Of a DNA stretch of 64,000 nucleotides, positions 10,640 to 23,309 are shown in pieces. Location of the stretch: NCBI GenBank assembly GCA_907163375.1, contig CAJQUW010003073.1, forward strand, positions 260,501-324,500, read 5' to 3'. The notes below the pieces were generated by a model. The model searched no databases, was not told the origin of the DNA, and worked only from the letters and a program-made list of their open reading frames with translations. The stretch comes from Prostheceraeus crozeri (Eukaryota; Platyhelminthes; Polycladida; Euryleptidae). The translations under genes were made by a program, and so were the position numbers. How positions within the stretch are numbered: position 1 is the first letter of the stretch; each line of letters starts with the position of its first letter.

Positions 10640-11870
10640 TTCTGTCCCAAACGGATTATATGCGCCACTGTTTTGTCTCAATTGGCAACGTTTAAATTAC
10701 ATGTATTGATGAACTATAGAAACTCAGAATTCTTCATCTGCTATTGATAGAGCATTTCGTCCCAGGACTGGTCAGTGGACTTAAACTACATGTAAAATTG
10801 CTTCAGGGAAGTTATCTCCTCCAGAATGGATGAGATCGTTTAGGGAGGTGGACATCTTTTCGTCAAACTACGCCCCATGATTGGCTGTGATCTCCAATCT
10901 GCGCTCTGATTTATCAACTAAATTTTTGAGCTTTTCGTGAAAAGAGTGAGCAGCAATTAATATGTAGGCCGATCGTGGCCAGGCAGCTGCAGTGTAGTCC
11001 AGTGCGGCAGAATCTTGAGAAAACCTAATCCAAGCATAATTCAGGAGGAAGAGTCGTGAAAAAATGATATAGCACACGTGGTTCTGTTTCCTTTGCGTTC
11101 ACCATACATCTAATTAAAAATCAATACTAGTAGAAAAATAAATGCTCAATAAATTGCCTAATTAATGTATAAATAGGCCATAATATCTGAATTAATGAAA
11201 AAATGTCACTGCCGCAGAACTAGGACGGGGGAGAATATTACAATTTCTACAGACATTTCCACTGTATTTTCTGGAATACATGTATCAAAGATTTGTAATA
11301 AAATCTTAGTAAATATTGTAGGGAGGTATGAACGCTAAGTATGTGACATGTATCACATGCATGTCATTTAATATTAGGAAAACATTTTATAGAATTTTTA
11401 AACTGTGTTCAGTCACCTGGGGTTGACATTACTCACTGAAACTATTCAACGTAAACGTATGCAAAGAATCAGTATCATATTAACAAAGGATTCCCACGAA
11501 CCGACTTTACATGCTTTTTCTTTAAAGAAAATAATATATTTTTGCATATATATTGTTCTATTAACTGGTCAATGAGAGCAAATTATGAGGATTTCAAAAG
11601 ATTCCTAAGAAGCAGACCTTTAAAATGTCATTTTATGTCTCACTAAAAATATAGCTCAATTCTCTCCTTCCCATAGATTGAGATGCCAGACCTTGTGAAT
11701 TTAGAATGGAGATTTAAACTGATAGTGTTGTCCCATTAGTGATAAAATGACATCATATAGTGTATATAGTGTAGGTACCCCAAGCATCTGATAATGTTCA
11801 TAAATTCATGATCTATAAAAAATATAACATTCATAAAAAATTCCTTTTGATTTTGAAACGCATAATCATA
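10640..11870. other. Gene-free stretch upstream of MRRF
   Basis: It should hold the MRRF promoter, but I see no clear TATA or initiator. No transposon ends are recognised. Short open stretches here have no protein-like features. Confidence 0.4.
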
Positions 11871-12830
11871 GTCTATAAAATCCAATCCGACTGAAACCAA
11901 TCTGCGCTTGTCTGTCGATTTCAAGTGATTGGTTTTAGTTCTGTGTCATATCCGGAGAAGTTTGGAATTGTGTACATCATTCGACTCTACAGGTTCCAAT
12001 CAAATCTATCGCGTCCTTTTCTTACTCAATCGTGTTTCAGGTGGATCAATATTGTGGAGCTTGTCCCTTCTCACATCGTTCATTGTGCCGGTTGTCTGAT
12101 GAGACTTACATCGGTTGGTGCGGCGACAATTTTCGTCATCGATTCGTGACGCAACACAGTTAACGCACTGTCAGAACAAGTGAAAGAAATATCTACGGTC
12201 TTTTAAGTGTACAGTGGTCGTGTGGTTGCAGTTGCAGTTCGATACCCAAGTTCGAGATCGGAAGGATTAACATTTTGCTGTCGATTTTGTGCAAATGTCT
12301 TCTGATAAAACAAGATCCAACTCGTCTGAAAGTGATACTGGTCAATTTGCCACAGTAACTGACATACAAAACATAGTCCAAACTTTAAAAGATGATTTAC
12401 TGAATTGGATAAAAGCAAATTTCCTTCGCTTACATTGCTGTGACAGAAAGCTGGCTCATTTATGATAAATGATTATACTATGTTCTGAGCGGATAGAAGT
12501 GGTCGCTCGGGTGGAAGAGTATTGCTTCAAAACTGTGCATATTGATGTTAATTTACCGCCGGACATCGAGGTTCTGGCAATATATCTTATCTTTCATACA
12601 TCAAATATATAGATTATGTGTTTACACATTTCCACTGGTTTATCGTCAAGCTCATAGAACAGCATCTCAAAATTCTTGATTGGATTCTACGACAGTCTCT
12701 GCAACGATAACCCTGATCTGAATTTCAGTTTTTGTTGTGACTAATGATTTTAGCGTGTTTTTACTCAATCAATCATTCTTCTGGACAAATAAAATTGACG
12801 GTCCCACTAAAGGGAGCTCTTAAGTTAGAC

Positions 12831-12992
12831 CACATATGGACATCTGAAGATGTGTTATATCTACCGTGTATCCAAAGAAAGCTAGAATCGGTTCACCAAT
12901 GGGTTCTTCTGGTACACAGTGGCGAACCGATTATAGCTTTCTCTCTGGATTTACAGTAGATACAACACATCTTCAGATATCCATATGTATGT
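12831..12992. repeat. Hairpin element inside the LINE
   Basis: Two arms of about 70 bp are inverted copies: CACATATGGACATCTGAAGA to TCGGTTCACCA on the left, and TGGCGAACCGAT to TCTTCAGATATCCATATGT on the right. The loop is about 20 bp. It sits between the endonuclease and RT parts of the LINE, so it is probably a small foldback MITE that inserted there. The arms differ at several bases, so the insertion is not recent. Confidence 0.7.
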
Positions 12993-14012
12993 ATCTTTCT
13001 ACCATCCTCTACCCCTCTTCACTGGTTGTGTACTTCATGCTTTGAGATGTGTTCGTCTTCAGCCGTCAGCAGGTCCCGATGACATTCCTGCACGATTGCT
13101 ATTTGAGAGTGCCGATTTGATATATGCACACTTAGCGCACATTTTCAGCCCTAAATGAATTCTATGACCTTTCCCGAGCTATGGAAAAATACAAAGATTA
13201 CATTCATCCGGTTGAAAAGTGTCGACAAATTTCCCTTACTCTTATAGTGTCGAAAATGTTTGAGCGCATCGTTCTCAACTCGATGAAAGATTATTTAATG
13301 AAGTTACTGTATATGGGAATGATCAATTCGCTTTCAGACCTTTTGGATCAACAACCGGTGCCTTGATAAACATTCATGACTCTATAACATCTTTTATGGA
13401 TATTTCAACTTCAATTTCGATTAGTCACATGCTTGGACTTATCAGACGTTCGACAAAGTTCATAACAATACTCATTACTTATCTATGCCAATGTTGATTG
13501 AATAGTGGTGTTTTGAAGTGGTTGTGCTCTTTCTTCAACTCTCGCTGCCAAAGAATTTACATTGATGACTTTACTGGCTATGTGATTGACGCACCCAGTT
13601 GATTATCATCATAGAGCCCTCATCTGTTTGGTGCTTTCATGTCAACATGAAAGTGTCAATATGTGAGCCAAACACAAAACTTATCAATTTTGCTGACGTT
13701 CTTACTTTGGTGGAATCATTCAATGACGGAAGCGATCCTCCTGATTTCTTTGGAGAGTTTAATTAATTGGACAGACGCTTGCAAAATGAAGCTGAACTTA
13801 ACAAAATGCAAGCAAATGATCTTCAAATCGCGTCAGCTTCATCTGTTGCCCATGTTTTATGAAGATGTTGAAATTACAGACTCAATGAAAATCTTAGGTA
13901 TCACTATCTGTAATGATTTATCCTGGAATGAACACTTCTGTAATGTTGCAAGAACGGCATTTTGCCGTTCTTATACACATACAGAATCGTCATATACACA
14001 TTTTACGTATCT

Positions 14013-15121
14013 CAGGGGTGAGCCGCCATGTTTGTATCTCTGACACATTTTGTCACATCTTGATAATCGAGATTTGTCACATTTTGTCACATACCGATGG
14101 GCGCAACTGTCACACTGTCACATACTCATTGACATAAAAGTCACATTTTGTCATCTGCCGGTGCGCAGAAGATTGGCAGTTATCAATTTTGCATTAAAGG
14201 ATGATTTTTTCAGAAGAGCATTTGACGTAATATTCATAAAATATATCAAACAGGGTTGTAACGGGACAAAATCGTAAAATCGTTAATTTATCAATTATTA
14301 CTAATTATCTTTATTTGTAAAGTTCCATGTGGGTGGTCTCCCTGGCACAGTAGCTAAGTGCTTGGCCTAGCGATCTTTCGGTCCAGACGTCGAGCCCCGA
14401 TAGTGTCATTGGCAGTAGTAAGGAAGAGCATCCGGACTAAAAAATCACAAGTCTCCAGATTAAAGTCTGACTTACGTCAGCACCGTCCTAGCCTTCAATA
14501 TGGGGGAGTAGCGACGTTAAAGCATCATTTCATTCCCATGGAGAATTGCCATTGAAGGTGTACAACATTTTCCGCGAGATTTGGTGTAATAGCGAAACAT
14601 AGCATGGGCAAAACCGGGACACATTTTACTTTGTTTAAAGTGAAACGATTGCACTCAAACCTTGTAGTCTTAACAATTGATTCTTTTTATAGTCTCGAAT
14701 TTATTTATGATTCATTACTTATGGCAAATATGATTGCATAGTAAACAATGTGAATTCACAGACCATATCATTTCACACAAAAGAGGAAAACTTCGTTTTC
14801 AGTGAATAAATGCCACTTGGTTTTATAGCGATCACTGTTACTTTTGTTCTGTATTCAGATCAGTGGTAAATATAAATACATGCGCGTGCATTAAAGGAAG
14901 TATACATTCGCAGTGATACAAATTATCATCAAAGAACGCAGGAACATTAGAATAAAGACCTCCTGGAAAAGGTGACCGCTACTTCATTCAAACGAAGTTA
15001 ATGCTCCTCTGTGACTTTGTTCATAATTTGTCAGAATATTTTTCCGTGAATTTGTCACATTTTATTTTGAGACGAAAATTTGTCATATATTGTCACGTTT
15101 TGTCACATCGGCCCACCCTTG
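14013..15121. mobile_element. hAT-like TIR element inserted in the LINE
   Basis: The ends are CAGGGGTGAGCCG and, inverted, CAAGGGTGGGCCG, a hAT-type terminus. GTATCT(CA/TG) flanks both sides (14007 and 15122), consistent with a 6-8 bp target duplication. LINE coding sequence stops at the left flank and resumes at the right flank in a matching frame, which fixes the boundaries independently. Subterminal DNA on both sides is rich in TTTGTCAC/GTGACAAA words. No transposase is left. A SINE lies inside (14332-14540). Confidence 0.8.
14332..14540 (+). mobile_element. tRNA-derived SINE (family A), nearly full length
   Basis: The head reads GGTCTCCCTGGCACAGTAGC and TAAGTGCTTGGCCTAGCGAT, with A-box-like (TGGCACAGTAGC) and B-box-like (GGTCCAGACGTCGAGCCCC) pol III promoter parts. 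The body contains AAGGAAGAGCATCCGGACT, GTCAGCACCGTCCTAGCC, TATGGGGGAGTAGCGACGTT and AAAGCATCATTTCATTCCC. At least four other copies or fragments lie in this window (18.25, 24.92, 56.95 and 60.29 kb). Confidence 0.85.
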
Positions 15122-15665
15122 GTATCTTGAATATTTTGTGCCACAGCAAGCATGTATTCACGTCTTTCACGGAATTATGATGTCTATTGTCTATGCCACT
15201 TTATGCAAATCCTCTTTTTGGTGATTTCATTCAACCTGTTGTAAAGATGGTTGAAAGAGTTATCAGGCAGGCCCACAAAATAATCTGTGATATTGATTGC
15301 GATTGTTTGGTAATGCCTGATTTCGCTTTATGCCACGAACGTCTTGTGCTTGAATATTCTCGGCAATATGATCATCCATCTCATCCGTTACACTGCCTGA
15401 TTGCTGCCAGCCTCCTTAATTCGGGTCATTTTCGCCTTCCCTAACTTTAGAGGCATGTCGCTCAAGATCCGTTCTTCCATACGCATGTCGCCTTTTTAAT
15501 TCTAAATTATAGTAATAATTCAAAGTCTTCTGTGAGTGATTTACAATTGTATTTCAAGGCTACATTTTTATTAATTTTCTTGCATGATTTTTTCTTTTGA
15601 TATTTGTGAATCAAGCATGCACTTGTGATTTCCGCTACTTTCAATAAAGAATATTACTATTATTA

Positions 15666-16155
15666 AAATACATTTTGTATTCGTACTCCCAATGCATTTC
15701 ATGAATAAAAACGTGCAAATTCATGACGACTCATGCTGCAAGTAATTCCTCTTAGGTCGCAAATGAAATACCCTTGTTGAAAAGTTTAACCTGCCGACTA
15801 AAACTGTCGTGAAAAAACTTGCTTTACAGCCAATATTTCGAGCTGTTGTGAAAATAAATACGAGTTTCTTCTTCCCTTTAATAAATTTTCTTGCAGTCCT
15901 AAAATTGCAGTTTATAGACTTACTTATACAGTCTTAATAGTCCGCTATTGGCGGAGAAAAAACATTTAAGATAAGGAGATGAAGTGCAATTTCAGAGCTT
16001 AATATGTATATGTGCATCGAGGGTTTTTTTGACCATCAACGATCTTGATATTCAATTATCTAGGGAGATAATTGAACCCAGTTATGATGCACATAACTGA
16101 ATCAAAGTGTGCAGATTGTCTAAATCCATTCATCTACAGTAATACTCGTAGTCAG
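15666..16155. other. Gene-free stretch
   Basis: Between the LINE tail and the foldback; nothing recognised. Confidence 0.4.
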
Positions 16156-16854
16156 GCAGCCAGAACGAGTTTCTGCAGGGAACGAGGCCGAAAGTGAGAC
16201 TTTCACAGAATGATGTACACCCTATACCTACTACGAATCGGCACGTCTGCCGAGTTCTAGTGAGTTCCTCTTCTTGTCAGACAGGATCAAAGAAAAACAA
16301 ATGTAAATCCAATGGGACGCAGATTGCAGTTTTGGTTAAAATGGATTTTTCTATGTTTTCTCTGATTAAACGAGAAGTACTAAGCCCAGAGTCATAATTT
16401 TTGGCATGGAAAGTCTTCAGGTCAATTCCTTCCATGTTCATGCACCCCTGTCCATAAAGCTAGACACTTTTAGATTTGGCGAGCCACTTAATGTCGGCAA
16501 CCACCAACATGTTGGCCCATTTCATCCGCATTGAACTACATTCTCACATACATTGCCGATCAGAAGCATGATAATAGCACATGCACATCATAGGAAATGA
16601 CCTGAAGACATTCCATGACAAAAATTATGACTCTTTTCTAGTTGATAAGTGAAAGCATGGAAAATTCCATTTTAGCCAAAATTTGCAATCTGCGTCCTAT
16701 TGGATTTACAAGTGTTTTTCTTTGATCGTGTCTGACAAGAAGAGGAACTCACTAGAACTCGGCAGACGTGCCGATTCGTAGTAGGCACAGGGTGCACATC
16801 ATTCTGAAAGTCTCACTTTCGGCCTCGTTCCCTGCAGAAACTCGTTCTGGCTGC
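16156..16854. mobile_element. Foldback element with arms of about 275 bp
   Basis: The left arm (16156 to about 16440) and right arm (about 16585-16854) are inverted copies. The termini are GCAGCCAGAACGAGTTTCTG, followed by CAGGGAACGAGGCCGAAAGT, AATCGGCACGTCTGCCGAGT and later CATAATTTTTG-CATGGAA. The arms differ by scattered substitutions and small indels, and the loop is about 145 bp. No coding sequence is convincing; open stretches in the arms are by-products. No clear target duplication is visible at the edges. Confidence 0.8.
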
Positions 16855-17442
16855 AGGGATATAAAGCCCAGTTAGTGAGTGGTATTTGTGGGCGCATAAA
16901 TAGCGCGGTTCTGTTTCCCACAGGAATTAGCTCACTCCATGATGTTCTTGCTGCACGAACGTCGGGCGTTTGTACATAAGCTTTTATTCAAGGAACGCAG
17001 TAGTGAAAAACTCATTGCTGTTTCTGCCCAACGTTTAAAATCCAGAATTCTAGAAAAATAGTAGTTGTTCAATCTTTGGGCTTAGGTTTTTACAGAGATA
17101 GTTGACTTACTAATAGTTGCATCAGAAATAAATGCAAATAAGAGATTGTCTAAATAATAGAAAATTAGTCGTGAAAATGATAAAATACTCTTTTGCTGGT
17201 TGCTTATTAAGACCTTTGAGTGCGTATCACTGAAATATGAGGGCGACTCCCGAGGTTCAACAAAGCACCCCAGCTGGCTGCAAAGGATTGCTACTGAGCT
17301 AGGCCGACACTTTGTTTCTAATGCTTATAGAAAATAGCTTATTTTGTAATAAGTTGACAAAATATTAAGTAAAACACTTCCTGTATTCCGTCGGAAAATA
17401 ACACTGAGACAGGTACCAGAACAAATATAATAAAAATACTAA
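16855..17442. other. Gene-free stretch
   Basis: Nothing recognised. CAGGGATATAAAGCCCAG after the foldback contains a TATAAA, but no gene follows it. Confidence 0.35.
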
Positions 17443-17625
17443 CGGCGCTGTGGCCTTGTGTGGAGTGTATGCTCTGCGTCTGAAAAACTAGGGTTCAAGC
17501 CTTGGTCGGGTCAAACATAGGACTTTTAAAGTCGCTCGCCTAATGTGCTACCAAGTGTAAATTTGGCTCATATTTTCATGTAGCGCATTGATTTTATCTA
17601 ATGCGGCTTTTTAAGGTCATATTAA
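17443..17625 (+). mobile_element. tRNA-derived SINE (family B)
   Basis: GGCGCTGTGGCCTTGTGTGG serves as an A-box region, and CTAGGGTTCAAGCCTTGGTC contains a good B box (GGTTCAAGCC). A tRNA-unrelated body follows with CTACCAAGTGTAAATTTGGC and TAATGCGGCTTTTTAAGGTC. This differs from family A. The extra bases between the boxes and lack of a clean acceptor stem argue against a functional tRNA. Confidence 0.65.
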
Positions 17626-18249
17626 CATTCTATCCGTACAAATTCGTTTCATTTTAGAAATTGATACATCTGATGCATTGTGGCCATTCCTGGTTTAATC
17701 ACTGAAGAAAAATTGTTGCTACTGGCTGCACAGGAATTCTTTGATAATTGCAACACCCGATATTTCGGCTTTTCTTGTCAAGGATTAACTACAGACTACA
17801 ATTGACCCGCAACGAAGAAGGCAGAAACATCGAGTGTCACAATTACTTCAATGCTCTTGTGAACCCAATGGCAGATTTTTTTCGATTTTAGAAATTTGTT
17901 TCCGAAAACTTGTGACCGGAAGTAGAAATTTGATTTCTTGATTAAACACTAGCACTCATCACAGCAAGTATCACTGATGCACAACGAAATAAATTTTCAT
18001 TGACATTCGTGGTGTTGTAAATCCAATTGTTCCAGGTGGAGTGCATGAAATCTAGGTCGAGTCAATATTTTGAGTTAAAAATAGTTACACTACCTTCTTC
18101 CTCAGAACTTCGCGGCTTTGAATTATAGTGGAAGACAGTATAGGAGCAGACAACAAGCAAGCTGGAATGCTCACTGCGACTAGCAACAGTCTAGTTCAAT
18201 GATAACATTGCTAAGGAAGCACTTCCAAGACTTCATTGCACCTACGAAC

Positions 18250-18300
18250 GGGTACAGTGGTTAAGTGCTAGCAGTGATCCTTTGGTCAAGATGTGGATCC
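18250..18300 (+). mobile_element. SINE family A, 5' fragment
   Basis: GGGTACAGTGGTTAAGTGCT followed by AGCAGTGATCCTTTGGTC matches the tRNA-like head of the family; the body is missing. Confidence 0.55.
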
Positions 18301-18375
18301 AATTCAATTCAATGCAATCAAAAACTACATATTTTAAACTAGGTAATTATTGTAGATTCATTATAGGTAGGTACT

Positions 18376-18502
18376 TAGGGCTCCTACAGGATCAACCGGA
18401 TCAGATCAGTACTATGATCCGGATCCGATCCGGTAAATTAAAGTTGTGATCCGGATCCGTCACGGTACCACCGGATCGGATCATGATCCGTTCGGAGCCC
18501 TA
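18376..18502. mobile_element. 127 bp hAT-type MITE rich in GATCCGG
   Basis: Termini are TAGGGCTCC and GGAGCCCTA, flanked by a perfect 8 bp target duplication TAGGTACT (18368-18375 and 18503-18510). The interior is almost entirely GATCCGG/CCGGATC words arranged as overlapping palindromes. An 8 bp duplication and TAG ends fit the hAT superfamily. The intact duplication suggests a fairly recent insertion. Confidence 0.85.
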
Positions 18503-19314
18503 TAGGTACTGCAAAGGAATGTATGTTTGAAGAATAGAGCCTTGCCAGTAAGCTCCAACACGTGAATGCAAGCAAAGATCCCACGAGCAAGGTTAAGTTT
18601 TGTACGGATAATGGTGAAAATGCTGAAAAGAAAATTGTCTTCGGTACTTGGTCAGAAGTTACATGTAGGCCTACATGATCATGTATTAACTACATAGACT
18701 GATCAGTCAGCAAGTAGTCACTCCGTAAACAGATGATTTCACGCCCGGTATTAACAAGTCTCAAATTTTCTCGTTTCGCAGATCATGGATAACTATATTT
18801 CTGAATTTCCGCCTTATCAGCTGTAGACTTCAGTTCCGCCGGACTAACTGTGGCTGTGAGACGCAGAGCAACATTTCCTGATGACACTGCTGTGAACGAA
18901 CTTCCTGCAGTAGGTTGCTCCAAATCTGAAGATAAAGTATCATGCAGAAGTCACTCATACTCATGCGAATATACTACTTATCTGCCATAGATTTTCATGC
19001 TAAGTGTACTCTAGGCACAGTTGCGGGTACCCACAGCCGGATACGGTCGACTACGGGTTCATAAATATTTTCACGCGGGTGCGAGTGAAAAAATGGTTAA
19101 TCCGCAAGGGTCTACTGAAGTGTGCTATTGTTCACATCTAAAAGTTGAAAATAGTGCAGTGGATTTCAGATTGAATTTAATATCGCTCTTGAAAATAAGT
19201 CAACGATTACAAATTCACGAGCAAAAGAAATTATACACGAAAACTATTACAGAACGGCATTCCATCTACAATATGTTGCCATTTTAAGAGCAAGAATGTA
19301 CATTCCCTCTACTT

Positions 19315-20007
19315 CAGTGGTTCCCAACCTTGTATAATTTGTTACCCATACTATTCTTTGAAATTGTCCCATTACTTCACATAGGACTAACATCACTATC
19401 AAATTTTTAGGTTTATAATATTATTTCAATTTTTTCATTATTTCAATAGTTTCAAACTTGTTGATAGAAATGATAATAGATAAGCCACTTGAAATATCCC
19501 AAAAATATTCAACTTAAAACGGAAGATAAGATGATTAATTAGACTAATTTGTTTGCTTCAAGTAGCTAGCCAAGCTCATTAATATGAGCGAATAAAAACG
19601 AGTACAGTACATGTAATCAACAATGTTATGAAAGGTTGGTTTGAATGAGAACGTTGGGCTTGTTTCTCCTGCGCCAGTCTTTCAATCCTATGCTACGTCC
19701 CACTGAGAGCTAGCCTTGTATCGTTAGTTATTTCCAATCGATTCCTTTTCTTGTATTTCATGTCCATGACAGTAGAAAACTGTAGGTTTGCTCAGCCAGC
19801 TAATGAAATCGTGCATAGAGAATCCTCTATGCTATGAATCGTGTATCTTTGTATCTAAACGCGGAACATGAAAAAGAGAAGTACACATTACCACATTGCC
19901 ACAAGTGAACATCCTATACGAACATAGTCTAAAATCTGCATAAATTGTAAGGAGTTCCCATTGCCCCGAAAAAAATTGGCGGATTACCCCTAGGTTGGGA
20001 ACCACTG
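19315..20007. mobile_element. Non-autonomous hAT element with perfect 8 bp TSD
   Basis: Termini CAGTGGTTCCCAACCT and AGGTTGGGAACCACTG are classic hAT inverted repeats. Both are flanked by CTCTACTT (19307-19314 and 20008-20015). At 693 bp there is no recognisable transposase inside. The perfect duplication marks the edges exactly. Confidence 0.92.
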
Positions 20008-20015
20008 CTCTACTT

Positions 20016-23000
20016 ACAACATTCTTATATGTTGAAGCTGCATCTTTCCATTTGTAGCTGAAAAAATGCAGCACGTTCAAGGATGATATTTGTCGCAAAT
20101 CAACGCAGCCAAATCTAGCAATGGTGAGCAAAACACTGAACGTACAAGCATATCTGTATACAATAACTCCGTTTGCCACCGTAGAATTAAGAGTCGTGAT
20201 TACGAACATTGATTGATTGTTGCTGATCGCAATAATTGCATAGCTATCGATCAATTAATTGTGATTGCGAATCTTTACAATTTTTGATTGGCTGTGCGCA
20301 AGCTACAATAGGAAATTCTTCTGTTGTGTTGACTACAGTTCGTGACCAAGTTCTTTCGGCGAAGCGTACAATTCGATGACTCAATAAAAACGAAGAATAT
20401 TTTCTATTTACTCCCATTACCTCATCCAAGAAAGATTTCCACTGATAAATTACTAGCAAATGCCTAAATAAGCTACTTTGAAAACTTTAATCGATCTAAA
20501 AGTACATGCAGTTACCGCTGCGAGTCACAAAAAGTGTCACTTGATACAACATCATTTTCATTGTATTATATTCTTATTTTTACACGGGAAAATACTTACA
20601 AAGAGGCGTCATACAAAGAAACTTAAAGTGCAAAATATCATCCTCGAATAGAATATTCGTACACAAGGAATTAATTTTCACATCAAAGGATGAGATGATA
20701 CTCTGCACTTCAAAAGTTATGCCACAAAAATACGAAGACAATTTTTACAATGACGCTATTTACAAAATGGGGAGTGAAAGTAATATAATCGTGTATAAAA
20801 CCGCTTGATACAAATGGAAAATGAATGAAAATTGATATCGACATATCCAAATAATATACCACAATACAGAGAAGACTCGTAAGGAAGAAAAATCCGACAT
20901 GTCGAAAATACAGCTCGATCATTAGACATGTCGATATATATTGATGACATTGTCATTTGTATTAAGTCGACTGATATACTCAAATATAAGATTAAATCAT
21001 ATAAACGTCAACAAGATAGGAGCAATAAACCCAATGCTATTTCTGAGTTGTTATCGATTGCCGAATAACTAAAGAAGAGAAACAATAACAGCAAAATGGC
21101 TAGATGTTTCAAAATGTCAGTCTGTGGAAGTAAACGCCCTTTCTATCTTTTGATTAAATAATCATTTGGATAAAAGATGTATCAAAGAGATAAATCGGTC
21201 TGTATAACCTTTAACCATATATGACATAGAATAAAAATGATTCAAACTCAGTCCACCATGTAAATACTACAACCTGACATTAATACAGATAATTCCATTA
21301 CAGGCACAGTTATGGCATCACACGCAAATTCCGTTAACATGAAAACACATAATAATCGCGTGCGACCAGGAGGTAGCATGAATTGATCTACACAATATGA
21401 ATCTACACAACTTTCAATAATAACGCATATGACCAAGACCTTTAGCTCCCACATTGAAGGAATCAAAGAGCGCTTCAATTGATGCATTACATACGATGAT
21501 TACATTTCACGACCAAACAGACTTCGTCCGAAGAACTATTTTTGTATGATAACGACCAGTGCAAGTTAATTTGCGTAGAGTTTTCGAAATGTTCAAAATG
21601 TATTTCGTCCACAAATTCTTAAGACACCTAACATGACATGGAAAAGGTCTAATGTCAACAAGAATTTTAACGTTGATGAAGGCACACAACAATCAAACTT
21701 AAAAAATCCCCACTAACTTTTTCGCCCGAGGGATGTTTCAGTTCATAACACTATTTATCAACTGTCTATTTTAATTACTTTGATTGGACATTTGGCGCTA
21801 CATTTTGTGAAAAAGAAGATACTTGATGAAGAACACTTCATCATACATAGAAAACATCAACATTCTGAGCGGACATCTAGTTTTGGCTGAAAACAGCGAT
21901 GGATAATGTGTTTAAACTAGCGTAAATGCATCAGTGCTAGTCTTTATTACTTTTCTTCCCATGTAAATTGTACAAGTCATATTTAGGTTCAAAACTCGTT
22001 GATCATTATTGAAAGAAACAAAGGAGATTGTCTAAGGAGGATGAAATTTGTTGTAAGTAATGTGCTGATGTTTTCAGATGCTGATCAGTTGACAATCACT
22101 CTTGTCAAAGCTGATTTTCTATCATCCGTTTTTTGTTGTTACATGGTCAATCTTGATTATGATGTTTCAATTTATATGTGATGAACAACCGACAGGCAAA
22201 TGAAATTGACAATTTCAATTAATTCATTCAAAATTTTAACAAAATATCAGAAGATAGATGTGATGCGTGCATTTCCCAACGTATAAATTCTATCATATCG
22301 CACGCTAAAATTTAAGGAAATCAATGTGCGAGCTTGTTGCTATACTGAATCAATGCTGCTTATCGATAAATTTCGATAAAGAACGAGATAGTAGATCAGA
22401 GTGAGCGTCTCCGCTGCTTTTGACCTATGAGAAGCGTCTCAAGAATGAGCAGTGTCTTGAATGCTATTCAGTTGACACGAGAGCGAAATATCTTTAACAA
22501 AGAGTGAATAGAAATAAAAATTCTTGTTAAAGAAATCAAAGGATGCTGAATGTTAGCAATCGAGATATAATGCCAGAATAATGTTATACCTATAATGGAC
22601 AGCGTCAGAGATGGTACCATTTTTTCAAAATTCTTTTGATGAATCATGAAAGCATTTGATGAATTCTACTTGATTGCTTCCATGTCTCAATTAAGTCTGT
22701 TTACTTGTACTTAGATGCTGTGTGAGAAAATTTCTACTGAAGATTGCAAAATTTGGATTGACTGTGTCTAAAAATGACAATTGCGATAGTTAATGCAATG
22801 ATTACCTCATTTCAAATATATGCAAAACGATTTTAATTGAGAGCACTTATATAATTATTATAGAAAGGTCAACTAGATATTTTTGATTCCCTAATTACCT
22901 ACATTAGCCATTATCTCGTGACAGGATGCAAAATTATTGATGAGTTAGGTAGTTGACATGCCTCCGGAAAGCATTCAACCAATAAAGAACAATTAAAGAA

Positions 23001-23309
23001 AATGATTATCATTTGAAGAAAACCTGATGTTCATCGAACAGTGAAGATAAAGTTACAATACTCATTTTTAAGTGAATTGATGATTAAAACACAAGTGGAC
23101 ATTTTGTTTTTAATATCATAGTCGCTTTCGTTATTTTCACAAACCCTTGAAGGTTGTAATCACTGAAAACGTCGTCAAACACGCCTGCACGTTAAAAACA
23201 CTTTCACTTCCATTGACTTGTGAATGACATGTGTCTTGTCAATTATTATTATGATGACCCATTGACCTATTTCTAATTCTTCTGTCCACAGCTAGAGGAA
23301 AACAGTCGG
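20016..23309. other. Long gene-free stretch 3' of the KCTD gene
   Basis: AT-rich DNA without recognised genes or transposon ends. Short open stretches (for example on minus at 20244-20459 and 21248-21487) have no known motif or splice context. Undescribed host exons cannot be excluded. Confidence 0.4.

Larger units (their letters stand above)
11880..15665 (+). mobile_element. Degraded I/Jockey-group LINE, interrupted by other elements
   Basis: A probable 5'UTR (about 11930-12297) leads to an ORF1-like start at 12298 (MSSDKTRSNSSESDTGQFAT, truncated after about 50 codons). Endonuclease scraps follow (GRVEEYCFKTVHID near 12510-12580), then the RT region: PSAGPDDIPARLLFESADLI near 13070, SKMFERIVLNSMKDYL near 13250. 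Post-RT sequence is NLTKCKQMIFKS and MKILGITICNDLSWNEHF (13780-13950). The C-terminal part continues at 15122-15510 (KMVERVIRQAHKIICDID). The 3' end has AATAAAG and a short ATT-rich tail near 15640-15665. Many frame changes and stops, plus an internal deletion joining ORF1 to the endonuclease, show it is dead. The exact clade is not certain. Confidence 0.75.

Noticed and set aside
12100-12130. CTGATGAGAC word suggesting a hammerhead ribozyme
   Set aside because: No GAAA box or closing stem follows at a suitable distance; it lies in the LINE 5' region.
16194-16397. 67-codon frame in the foldback arm
   Set aside because: Lies inside an inverted repeat arm with no homologous features; by-product of the repeat.
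17443-17520. Possible functional tRNA gene
   Set aside because: A and B boxes are present but the cloverleaf stems do not close and a SINE body follows, so it was called a tRNA-derived SINE.
19832-20254. 140-codon minus-strand open frame
   Set aside because: It runs across the right end of a hAT element and its target duplication into flanking DNA, so it is a chance frame.
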